Below, in pieces: positions 56,074 to 64,000 of a DNA stretch of 64,000 nt. A program made the translations under genes and the position numbers. The notes under the pieces are model-generated. The model was not told where the DNA came from. It did no database searches and was given only the letters and a program-made list of their open reading frames with translations. The stretch is from Marinobacter daepoensis DSM 16072. Lineage in GTDB: Bacteria; Pseudomonadota; Gammaproteobacteria; Pseudomonadales; Oleiphilaceae. Location of the stretch: the NCBI RefSeq assembly GCF_000421165.1, contig NZ_ATWI01000008.1, forward strand, positions 496,001-560,000, given 5' to 3'. Position 1 is the stretch's first letter, and each line of letters begins with the position of its first letter.

Positions 56074-56138
56074 GTCGTTTTTTGTTTAATTTCCGGGGTA
56101 AATCTTCAGGGCGCGTGCTTCTGGCCCGTCTGAATTGA

Positions 56139-57443
<1,305 letters not shown>

Positions 57444-57453
57444 TTCCGGATAG

Positions 57454-57493
57454 AAAAAAACCGCCGAAGAATGACTCTTCCGGCGGTTTTTTT
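57454..57493. terminator. Bidirectional terminator between purA and cmoB
   Basis: CCGCCG (57461-57466) pairs with CGGCGG (57481-57486) and AAGA with TCTT across a one-base bulge. Runs of seven A and seven T flank the stem, so both strands get a T-tract. Confidence 0.92.
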
Positions 57494-57522
57494 ATGCCTG
57501 AATGATCTTCTTTTACAAGGGC

Positions 57523-58515
57523 TCAGGGTTTCTCGGCAATGATCGTTGCCCGTTTGGGGCCCGGGTATCCCTCAATGGTTCGGGATGGGTCGTTCGGGTC
57601 CAGAAAATCCGCCAGGGAGTTGAAGCGCATCCAGTCTGTTTTTCGCTGTTCGTCCGTGGTTGTGTCGCTGACATCGACCACCCGGGGATTGCGAAAGCCG
57701 GTGCGCTCCAGCCAGCGTATCAAGGTTGGGCAGCTCGGTAAGAACCAGACATTTCTCATCTGACCATAACGGTCTTCCGGCATCAGGCTGTAGCCCTCAG
57801 GGCCCTCAACGACCAGCGTTTCCAAAACCAGTTCACCGCCACGTTTCAATGTGCCTTTCAGTTCCAGAAGGTGGTCCAGAGGCGATCTTCGGTGGTACAG
57901 CACCCCCATGGAAAACGTTGTGTCGAAACACTCCATATCCGTTGGCAGGTCCTCCATTCGAACTGGAAGCAGGTCAACCGGCACGGGGCCTGAGTAATGT
58001 TTTGCCGCGAGGAACTGAAACATGAAGAGCAGCCCGGGATCGATTCCGATCACTCGCCGGGCGCCAGAACCGGCCATCCGCCAGCAGTGGTAGCCCGACC
58101 CGCAGCCAACGTCCAGAATGGTGCGGCCGCGAAGGTCGGAAAGGTGCGGGGCTACCCGCTCCCATTTCCAGTCTGACCGCCACTCGGTATCGATGACCGT
58201 GCCGAAAAAGTCGAACGGGCCTTTTCGCCAGGGCATCAGGCCCCGGAGTCCGCTTTCAAGACTTGCGCGGGTCTCGGCATCCAGCGCGTCCGGGTGGCTC
58301 AGGGTAACCGCCGGCTGGTTCAGATCGGCTATGGCCCCGGGGATGGCCGGCAGGCTGTCCAGCGCGCTCTGCCAGCGCTCCATGTCGCCGTGTGGGTTTT
58401 CATCGAACCTGCGTGTCAGTTGGGTGGTAAGAGTCTCTGCCCAGCCCGACTGGCCGGCGTCAGTCAGGTGGGTGAGTACAGGATTGAAGTGTTTTCGCCA
58501 GTCAAACTTTGCCAT
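57523..58515 (-). CDS. cmoB: tRNA U34 carboxymethyltransferase
   Basis: The 330-residue SAM-type enzyme uses carboxy-SAM from CmoA to make 5-carboxymethoxyuridine at tRNA position 34. The family N-terminus is KFDWRKHFNPVLTHL, and the methyltransferase motif I is RTILDVGCGSGYHCWRMAG near residue 121. LFMFQFLAAKHYSG and MGVLYHRRSPLDHL follow. The start is at 58515, because the extension up to 58608 has no homology. cmoA lies 25 bp upstream in the same operon. Confidence 0.95.
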   Translation of the reverse strand: MAKFDWRKHFNPVLTHLTDAGQSGWAETLTTQLTRRFDENPHGDMERWQSALDSLPAIPGAIADLNQPAVTLSHPDALDAETRASLESGLRGLMPWRKGPFDFFGTVIDTEWRSDWKWERVAPHLSDLRGRTILDVGCGSGYHCWRMAGSGARRVIGIDPGLLFMFQFLAAKHYSGPVPVDLLPVRMEDLPTDMECFDTTFSMGVLYHRRSPLDHLLELKGTLKRGGELVLETLVVEGPEGYSLMPEDRYGQMRNVWFLPSCPTLIRWLERTGFRNPRVVDVSDTTTDEQRKTDWMRFNSLADFLDPNDPSRTIEGYPGPKRATIIAEKP

Positions 58516-58540
58516 TGTCCGTGTGTCTTGTTGAAAGGGG

Positions 58541-59293
58541 TCAGGGAGCCTTGATTGCCAGCATCGAAACAAAGTTGAAGCACTGGTACCAAACCAGCAC
58601 CTGGTCAAACCCGGCCTGTTCCAGGCGAGCCTTATGATCTGCCAGAGTCTCCGGGATCATAACGTTCTCGATGGCGGCGCGTTTCTGGCTGATTTCCAGA
58701 TCGGAGTAGCCGTTGGCCCGCTTGAACTCATGGTGCAGGTGGGTCTGGACCGCCTGCTCTGTGTCAGACCCGAACCGGATCTTTTCAGACAGGATCAGTA
58801 CCCCGCCAGGCACGGTAGCCTGGCCAATCCGGGTTAACAGGCCCAGTCGCTCCGCCGGTGGCACGAATTGCAGAGTGAAGTTCAGCGTTGTGACTGAGGC
58901 CGTGCTCAGCTCGGTCGTCAGAATGTCTTCACAGCGAAGCGTGACGGGCAGGTCATGGTCGTCCAGTGCGACGTAGTGTTCGCACCGTTCAATCATTGCT
59001 TCAGAGTTATCGACTCCAACCAGTGTGCAGTCCGGATGGGGAATGCCGTGGCGCATTGCCAGAGTGGAGGCGCCCAGGGAGCAGCCCAGGTCATAGCAAT
59101 GGGTGCCCGGTTGCACGTATTGTTCAGTGATCACCTCGATCATCGGGATGATGGTGGTGTAACCGGGGACGGACCGCCGGATCATGTCGGGAAAGACGCG
59201 GGCAACCGAGGCGTCAAACCGGAAGTCTTCGGGATTGCGTTCGGTTGCGAACAGGCGGTCTGTCACCTGCTCGGGCGCCTTCTTGTTACTCAT
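58541..59293 (-). CDS. cmoA: Carboxy-S-adenosyl-L-methionine synthase
   Basis: The 250-residue enzyme converts SAM and prephenate to carboxy-SAM for CmoB. It shows DRLFATERNPEDFRFDASVA near residues 12-31, motif I CYDLGCSLGASTLAMRHG near 64-81 and TLNFTLQFVPPAERLGLL near 128. The start at 59293 has GGAG 7 bases upstream. It overlaps the end of the preceding small gene by 8 bp, so it is translated in a coupled operon. Confidence 0.95.
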   Translation of the reverse strand: MSNKKAPEQVTDRLFATERNPEDFRFDASVARVFPDMIRRSVPGYTTIIPMIEVITEQYVQPGTHCYDLGCSLGASTLAMRHGIPHPDCTLVGVDNSEAMIERCEHYVALDDHDLPVTLRCEDILTTELSTASVTTLNFTLQFVPPAERLGLLTRIGQATVPGGVLILSEKIRFGSDTEQAVQTHLHHEFKRANGYSDLEISQKRAAIENVMIPETLADHKARLEQAGFDQVLVWYQCFNFVSMLAIKAP

Positions 59294-59666
59294 GGCTGGC
59301 TCCGGCATCGCGTTCACCAGTGGCTGGCGAGGCGGGATCCCGGTTTGTAGGGGAAGGACGTGAACAGCGTACGCCTCGGTTTTTGTAATCGACCAGAATG
59401 CCACGGAAGGATGGATCGACGTCGGCTGCAATAGCCAGGTAGCCATTTTCGCAGATGGCGTGCAATTCTGAAGACTTCCGGGACATTCGGAAGGCCTCGC
59501 CCGGTTTTACGTGGATGGCCGTAAACTCTCCCACAGGTACGTGATCCTTGTTGTCGGAATGATCAATCCGGCCAGACGCTTCCAGTACCAGAACCGTGCC
59601 TACGATGGCGGCAATGCCAGTAACAATCAGGCTTTTGGCTGTGAAGCGCCGTTCGTTATCACTCAT
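59286..59666 (-). CDS. Small membrane-anchored protein in the cmo operon, function unknown
   Basis: The 126-residue protein has one N-terminal membrane segment (about 11-29, SLIVTGIAAIVGTVLVLEA). A periplasmic part follows with a beta-rich stretch (FTAIHVKPGEAFRMS, CENGYLAIAADVDPSFRGIL) and two cysteines (Cys71 and Cys100), then a disordered tail (RPSPTNRDPASPATGERDAG). I do not recognise it. It sits between srkA (20 bp upstream) and cmoA (8-bp overlap), so it is cotranslated with the tRNA-modification genes, but the job is not evident. Confidence 0.7.
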   Translation of the reverse strand: MSDNERRFTAKSLIVTGIAAIVGTVLVLEASGRIDHSDNKDHVPVGEFTAIHVKPGEAFRMSRKSSELHAICENGYLAIAADVDPSFRGILVDYKNRGVRCSRPSPTNRDPASPATGERDAGASHE

Positions 59667-59686
59667 GGATACCTCGTTTCAGAAAT

Positions 59687-60709
59687 TCAGAATTGTCCGG
59701 GCAGGCTGATGGCTGGTTCCTGCAGTGCAGCCAGTTGTTCTCTCAACGACAGAATCTGGTCTGACCAGAAGCGGGGTTGGGAGAACCAGGGAAAGAATCT
59801 CGGGAAGGCGGGGTCTTCCCACCGTCGGGCCAGCCAGGCGCAATGAGCTATCTGCCGATAGCATCGCAGTGGTTCGATGAGGTGGCGTTCTCGCCGGTTG
59901 AAGTCGCGGAACATCTCATAGCCTTCAAGCAATTCGCCAAGCTGTGCACCCCGTTCCGCGGGTTCTCCGTTCAGCAAGAGCCACATATCCTGAACAGCGG
60001 GGCCAGTGCGACAGTCATCCAGATCGACAAAGAGCATGGTCTCGTCGCGGCAAAGGATATTGCCGGCGTGACAGTCGCCGTGGATTCTGAGTGTGTCCAC
60101 GGGGCCAGCGTCGGAAACTCGCTCTCGACAATGGGTTATCAGGTCTGGGATCAGCGTATTCCAGGCAGGTTTCAGATCATCTGGAATCCAGCCTCCCTCA
60201 ATCAGAAACTGGTGGTTCTGCTCCAGGCCTGCCACCAGATCGAACGCCGGACGATGCTGAAAGTTTTTCACTGCGCCAGTGTTGTGCATCTGTCCCAGCC
60301 ACTGACCAAGCCGATAAAGCGTGTCGGTTACGCTGGTGTCCGGTGCTTGCCCGCCTCGTTGAGGGAAGACCGCGAACCTGAATTGGTCATGCACCCCGAG
60401 GGACTGCCCATCCGGCAGGAGTATCGGTGCGACAACGGGAATACCGGCTTCTTGCAGTGAAAGGGTGAACTCATGCTCTTCCAGGATGGCCGCGTCAGAC
60501 CAGCGCCCCGGGCGGTAAAATTTGGCGATGACGGGGGGCGCATCCTCCAGGCCAACCTGGTAAACCCTGTTTTCATAACTATTCAGGGCAAAGAGCCGGC
60601 CGCTGACACGAAACCCTGCTATTTCAATGGCGTCCAGAATGACTTCTGGTGTCAGAGTGTCATAGGGGTGAGAGGCATTGGTAATGATTTCGGGAGGCTC
60701 AGGTTGCAT
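59687..60709 (-). CDS. srkA: Stress-response serine/threonine protein kinase SrkA (YihE)
   Basis: The 340-residue APH-fold kinase counters stress-induced toxin-type death in E. coli. It has NSYENRVYQVGLEDAPPVIAK (a segment near residue 43 with the nucleotide-binding Lys), the catalytic loop HGDCHAGNIL near 210 and the metal-binding motif VDLDDC near 227. The start is ATG at 60709; a TTG three codons upstream is possible. The next gene upstream ends only 5 bp before it. Family assignment is good; the substrate is unknown. Confidence 0.9.
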   Translation of the reverse strand: MQPEPPEIITNASHPYDTLTPEVILDAIEIAGFRVSGRLFALNSYENRVYQVGLEDAPPVIAKFYRPGRWSDAAILEEHEFTLSLQEAGIPVVAPILLPDGQSLGVHDQFRFAVFPQRGGQAPDTSVTDTLYRLGQWLGQMHNTGAVKNFQHRPAFDLVAGLEQNHQFLIEGGWIPDDLKPAWNTLIPDLITHCRERVSDAGPVDTLRIHGDCHAGNILCRDETMLFVDLDDCRTGPAVQDMWLLLNGEPAERGAQLGELLEGYEMFRDFNRRERHLIEPLRCYRQIAHCAWLARRWEDPAFPRFFPWFSQPRFWSDQILSLREQLAALQEPAISLPGQF

Positions 60710-60714
60710 AGTGC

Positions 60715-61137
60715 TCAAAATGTGGAGTCATATCGGGATTTCATGGACTGCAGATGATACCAGTTTTCGTCCAGCTCCCAGCGGACACGGTGGACCCGCC
60801 CCGTTGCCAGGACAATATCTCCAGCCCTGGCCTGCACCTGGGCCAGGTCGCGTTCGGCTTTCTGCCAGTCGCGGTGTGTATCCGCCAAGTGGCGCATGCC
60901 GGGAAATACCGCAGTCAAAGCTTTCTGGGTGGATACCGAATGGGAGCGCAGGGAACTGATCACTGCGGTATCCCCCTCAACTCTGAGGACGCGATGTTGG
61001 TACGGGTAACTGGCAACCATCCTGTCTTCTTTCAGTTGTGCGTTCAGATGAGTTACTTCAAACCCTCGCCAGCCAATCCAGCCAACAAAAAGGGCGGCAA
61101 CGACCATCACGGTAATAAACTGTTTCCTGTCAGACAT
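60715..61137 (-). CDS. Small membrane-anchored protein at the head of the srkA-cmoAB operon
   Basis: The 140-residue protein starts at ATG 61137 (MSDRKQF) with a membrane segment (about 7-23), then a periplasmic domain predicted to be helical and beta mixed (HRVLRVEGDTAVISSLRSHS, FPGMRHLADTHRDWQKAER). The frame stays open for 226 codons upstream without homology, so the shorter form was chosen. I do not recognise the family. It is the first gene of a leftward operon, 123 bp from the divergent FAD-oxidoreductase gene, and ends 5 bp before srkA. Confidence 0.7.
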   Translation of the reverse strand: MSDRKQFITVMVVAALFVGWIGWRGFEVTHLNAQLKEDRMVASYPYQHRVLRVEGDTAVISSLRSHSVSTQKALTAVFPGMRHLADTHRDWQKAERDLAQVQARAGDIVLATGRVHRVRWELDENWYHLQSMKSRYDSTF

Positions 61138-61260
61138 CGCCAAGCTCCATGCGTTCCATCTGTCTCCGGGCAAGTATAACGGTTCTTTGCAGGGAGGTAA
61201 TGCAACAGGTGTTGATCTGAGGTAATTTCCGGCTTTGAGGACGGCACAGAGGAAGCGGGA

Positions 61261-62367
61261 GTGAATCAGGATCAGTTCAGTGTGGAAACCGTGGTGATTG
61301 GTGCCGGGGTGGTCGGCCTTGCCATTGCCCGGGCATTGGCTCGCCACGGGCGGGAGGTGCTGGTGCTGGAGGCCGGTTCTACCGCAGGTGAGGGAATATC
61401 CTCCCGTAACAGCGAAGTCATTCATGCGGGGATTTACTATCCCACAGACTCTCTGAAAGCCCGGCTCTGTGTGAGTGGTCGGCAGGCTTTGTATGACTAT
61501 TGCGTTGATCACCATGTGGCACATCAGGCCTGTGGCAAGTGGATTATTGCCAGCGATCAGGGGCAGGCTGAACGTTTGGGTGTTCTTGAGTCCCAGGCCA
61601 GATTCAATGGTGTTCCTCTGGAACAACATGACTGTGCCGGGCTCAGGCGTTTTCTGCCGGGAGTCCGGGCTTGTGCGGGGCTCTGGTCTCCTGAAACCGG
61701 CATTATCGACAGTCATGGTCTGATGCTGGCGCTGCAGGGTGAGTTGGAGGATGCTGGCGGACAGGTGGTGTTGAATAGTCCGGTGAGGTCGGCAGAAACC
61801 GGCCCCCGAGGCCATACTCTGACGGTGGGAGGGAATGTCCGGTTGACGGCCCGGGAGGTGGTGAACGCGGCGGGTCTGGGGGCTCCTGCCCTTGCCAGGG
61901 CCTGGCTAGGATTGCCCGAGGAAAACCAGCCCCGGCAATGGTTGGCGAGGGGCGTCTATTTCAGCCTCAGTGGCCGGCACCCGTTTGATTCACTGATCTA
62001 TCCTCTGCCGGAACCCGGGGGGCTGGGTATCCACCTGACGCTTGATCTGGCCGGCCAGGCCCGGTTTGGCCCGGATGTTGAGTGGATCAAGGAGGAAAGC
62101 TATCGGGTTGACCCCGCCCGGGCCCGACGTTTTGCTGAGAGTGTCAGGCAGTGGTGGCCGGCTCTGGATGAGGCCCGTCTGCAACCCGCCTATGCGGGTA
62201 TAAGGCCGAAACTGGCCGGCCCCGGGAGCGGGTTTTCCGACTTCCGGATTGAGGGCCCGGAGGCCCATGGCCTTGAAGGGCTCGTGAACCTGTTCGGGAT
62301 TGAATCCCCTGGTCTCACCTCCTGTCTGGCGATTGCCGGGCACGTCGTTGAAAAACTCTCTCCCTGA
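61261..62367 (+). CDS. FAD-dependent oxidoreductase of the L-2-hydroxyglutarate dehydrogenase family
   Basis: The 368-residue DAO-fold flavoprotein has the dinucleotide motif VIGAGVVGLAIARALARHG near residues 11-29 and ISSRNSEVIHAGIYYP near 46-61, which is close to the active-site region of L2HGDH/LhgO. VNAAGLGAPALARAW near 201 and the C-terminal GIESPGLTSCLAIAGHVVE near 345 complete it. It is shorter than E. coli LhgO (422 residues), so the substrate may differ. The start is GTG at 61261. It abuts the convergent comF end with no gap. Confidence 0.85.
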   Translation: MNQDQFSVETVVIGAGVVGLAIARALARHGREVLVLEAGSTAGEGISSRNSEVIHAGIYYPTDSLKARLCVSGRQALYDYCVDHHVAHQACGKWIIASDQGQAERLGVLESQARFNGVPLEQHDCAGLRRFLPGVRACAGLWSPETGIIDSHGLMLALQGELEDAGGQVVLNSPVRSAETGPRGHTLTVGGNVRLTAREVVNAAGLGAPALARAWLGLPEENQPRQWLARGVYFSLSGRHPFDSLIYPLPEPGGLGIHLTLDLAGQARFGPDVEWIKEESYRVDPARARRFAESVRQWWPALDEARLQPAYAGIRPKLAGPGSGFSDFRIEGPEAHGLEGLVNLFGIESPGLTSCLAIAGHVVEKLSP

Positions 62368-63099
62368 TTACCCCGGCGTCCTCGCCAGCGCCCAGATCTG
62401 TATGTCTTCAGCGCCGGCCTCTGCGAGCACGGAGGCAATGGCTCTGGCGGTGGCGCCTGTGGTCACTACGTCATCAACGATTGCCACCCGTGCGGGAATC
62501 GGAGCCGTGACCTCAAACAGACCCCGGAGGTTTGCCAGGCGCCCCGCGCGGTCCAGTTGCCTTTGGGCCTGAACCCGACGGGTTCGTCTTATAGCGCTGG
62601 AAAACACCTCTGGACGACCGTGCCGCCTGGATACGGCTTCGGCAATGTCCTGAGCCTGGTTGAACCCGCGGTGCCACCGCCGGGCCCAGTGCATCGGGGC
62701 CGGAATCAGGGCCTCGGGCCACTCATTCTGTGCCAGGTTATTTTCAAGGTAGTCTGAGAATCCCGCCAGCAGCGGGCGCGCAAACCGGTGTTGGCCATGG
62801 TACTTGTAACGCCCGATCATGCCGTCCACCGGAAACTGGTAACGCCAGGGGATGAGTGAGCGGGTGTATGGAGGAGGATCGCTCAGGCACTCCCCGCAGC
62901 GCTGGTCAGGAAGGCTGAAGGGGAGTGGCAGTGCGCAGACGCGGCATGCGTACCGATTGGCGGGCAGGTCGTTCCTGCAATCCACGCAGATTCCATGTTG
63001 CGCAGGCGTTGAGAGGCAGGTGACGCAGCGCCCTGCGCTCGCCTCGCTGTTAACCTTTCGTCTTGCCAAGGTTGACAGGATGTTCAGTCCGTTTATCAT
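62368..63099 (-). CDS. comF: ComF-family phosphoribosyltransferase-like protein
   Basis: The 243-residue protein has N-terminal zinc-binding cysteine pairs (CVTCLSTPAQHGICVDC near residue 24, CRVC and CGEC near 52-75). The C-terminal phosphoribosyltransferase domain has the PRPP motif VAIVDDVVTTGATARAIAS near 204. ComF is needed for DNA uptake in naturally competent bacteria, where it acts with the ComFA-like helicase or PriA. It is divergent from bioB across 51 bp, an arrangement shared with Pseudomonas. Confidence 0.9.
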   Translation of the reverse strand: MINGLNILSTLARRKVNSEASAGRCVTCLSTPAQHGICVDCRNDLPANRYACRVCALPLPFSLPDQRCGECLSDPPPYTRSLIPWRYQFPVDGMIGRYKYHGQHRFARPLLAGFSDYLENNLAQNEWPEALIPAPMHWARRWHRGFNQAQDIAEAVSRRHGRPEVFSSAIRRTRRVQAQRQLDRAGRLANLRGLFEVTAPIPARVAIVDDVVTTGATARAIASVLAEAGAEDIQIWALARTPG

Positions 63100-63102
63100 C
63101 GC

Positions 63103-63141
63103 GGTTTATCCGTAAACCAAAAAACCGGCAAAGGTTAACAG
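63103..63141. promoter_or_regulatory. Probable BirA (biotin repressor) binding site upstream of bioB
   Basis: CCGTAAACC (63110-63118), a 14-bp spacer and GGTTAACAG (63133-63141) match the BirA operator TTGTAAACC-N14-16-GGTTTACAA with 7/9 matches in the left half and 7/9 in the right. A third half-site, GGTTTA (63103-63108), makes a short palindrome with the left half around TCCG. The 51-bp comF-bioB gap is mostly occupied by it, so it could repress both genes. Confidence 0.65.
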
Positions 63142-63150
63142 GACTCTGAT

Positions 63151-64000
63151 ATGACTGCCACCACCACTCGCCACGACTGGACACTTCAGGAAGCTCGCGG
63201 GCTTTTCAGTCTTCCATTCAACGACCTGTTGTTTCGTGCTCAGAGCGTCCACCGGGAGTATTTCGACCCCAATGAAGTTCAGGTAAGTACCTTGCTTTCA
63301 ATCAAAACGGGCGCCTGCCCGGAGGACTGCAAGTACTGTCCCCAGAGCGGCCATTACAACACCGGGCTCGAAAAGGAAAAGCTGCTGGAGATTGAAAAGG
63401 TCGTGGCCGAGGCGCGTGTGGCGAGGGAAAAGGGAGCGTCCCGGTTCTGTATGGGGGCAGCGTGGCGGAGTCCGTCGAAGAAAGATATGCCCTACGTTCT
63501 GGATATGGTGCGGCAGGTGAAATCTCTGGGGCTGGAAACCTGCATGACACTTGGAATGCTCAAGGAGGAAGAGGCCCGGGAACTGGCAGAGGCCGGACTG
63601 GACTATTACAACCATAATCTGGATACCTCAGAAAAGTTCTACAACCACATCATCACGACCCGCACCTATCAGGATCGACTGGAGACGCTCGATAACGTGC
63701 GTAAAGCCGGTATGAAGGTTTGTTGTGGCGGTATTCTGGGCATGGGAGAGGACGAAGACGATCGGGTAGGGCTTCTGGTTCAGCTGGCCAACCTGCCTCA
63801 GCATCCTGAAAGCGTGCCGGTCAATATGCTCGTGAAGGTAAAAGGTACACCGCTCGAAGATGTCGAGGATCTTGATCCGTTTGACTTCATTCGGATGATT
63901 GCGGTGGCCCGGCTCATGATGCCGGCTTCCCATGTTCGTCTGTCAGCCGGTCGCGAACAGATGAATGAGCAGATGCAGGCGCTGTGTTTCATGGCGGGCG
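63151..64000 (+). CDS. bioB: Biotin synthase (3' truncated by window end)
   Basis: The first 283 residues of a radical-SAM enzyme that inserts sulfur into dethiobiotin are visible. The SAM cluster motif is CPEDCKYC (Cys56, Cys60, Cys63), with [20 protein letters not shown] before it. [10 protein letters not shown] near 95, [14 protein letters not shown] near 151 and [19 protein letters not shown] at the end of the window match the family. AGGA lies 9 bases before the ATG at 63151. The end lies outside the window; about 350 residues are expected. It is probably the first gene of a bio operon. Confidence 0.96.
   Translation, partial: MTATTTRHDWTLQEARGLFSLPFNDLLFRAQSVHREYFDPNEVQVSTLLSIKTGACPEDCKYCPQSGHYNTGLEKEKLLEIEKVVAEARVAREKGASRFCMGAAWRSPSKKDMPYVLDMVRQVKSLGLETCMTLGMLKEEEARELAEAGLDYYNHNLDTSEKFYNHIITTRTYQDRLETLDNVRKAGMKVCCGGILGMGEDEDDRVGLLVQLANLPQHPESVPVNMLVKVKGTPLEDVEDLDPFDFIRMIAVARLMMPASHVRLSAGREQMNEQMQALCFMAG

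Overview
The window reads as the chromosome of a marine gammaproteobacterium close to Marinobacter/Pseudomonas. This is inferred from gene order (parE, parC, serB, fimX, psd, motAB, rsgA, orn, queG, nnrD, tsaE, amiB, mutL, miaA, hfq, hflX, hflKC, hisZ, purA), which I recognise from Pseudomonas aeruginosa, and from protein style; no database search was run. No rRNA, tRNA, CRISPR array, insertion sequence or prophage gene was seen. Coding density is high and the base composition looks even.

Region 1 (1-13106) is a catabolic island. After the 3' part of a quinone oxidoreductase comes a complete acyclic terpene utilisation cluster. It runs leftward as atuA-B-C-D-E-F-G-H with the divergent repressor gene atuR, the same order as in P. 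aeruginosa. Together these genes would activate citronellate/geranate-type acids (AtuH), dehydrogenate (AtuD), carboxylate the beta-methyl group (AtuC/AtuF), hydrate (AtuE) and process the branched acyl-CoA further (AtuA, AtuB, AtuG). An 18-bp palindrome between atuA and atuR is the likely AtuR operator. A 24-bp perfect inverted repeat enclosing two small hairpins interrupts the operon between atuF and atuE.

Region 2 (13395-20817) holds a TRAP-type transporter (TatT-like lipoprotein, secreted solute-binding protein, fused permease), a terminator, then a subtilisin-like lipoprotein protease overlapping a PrcB-like lipoprotein.

Region 3 (20912-31753) has parE and parC separated by an SLC13/RCK permease, an EAL phosphodiesterase, a cytochrome b561, a YceI protein, a small membrane protein and a candidate 15-codon gene with its own terminator. 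serB overlaps the end of parC. Region 4 (31805-35802) is fimX with a PilZ-like partner, both leftward.

Region 5 (35979-57443) is housekeeping. It contains EF-P with both lysylation enzymes (epmB, efp, epmA), psd, the flagellar stator genes motAB, rsgA, orn, queG, then a tight rightward series nnrD-tsaE-amiB-mutL-miaA-hfq-hflX-hflK-hflC and finally hisZ-purA. Region 6 (57523-64000) is a leftward operon (small membrane protein, srkA, small membrane protein, cmoA, cmoB), an FAD oxidoreductase, comF, and the start of bioB behind a likely BirA site. bioB is cut by the window end.
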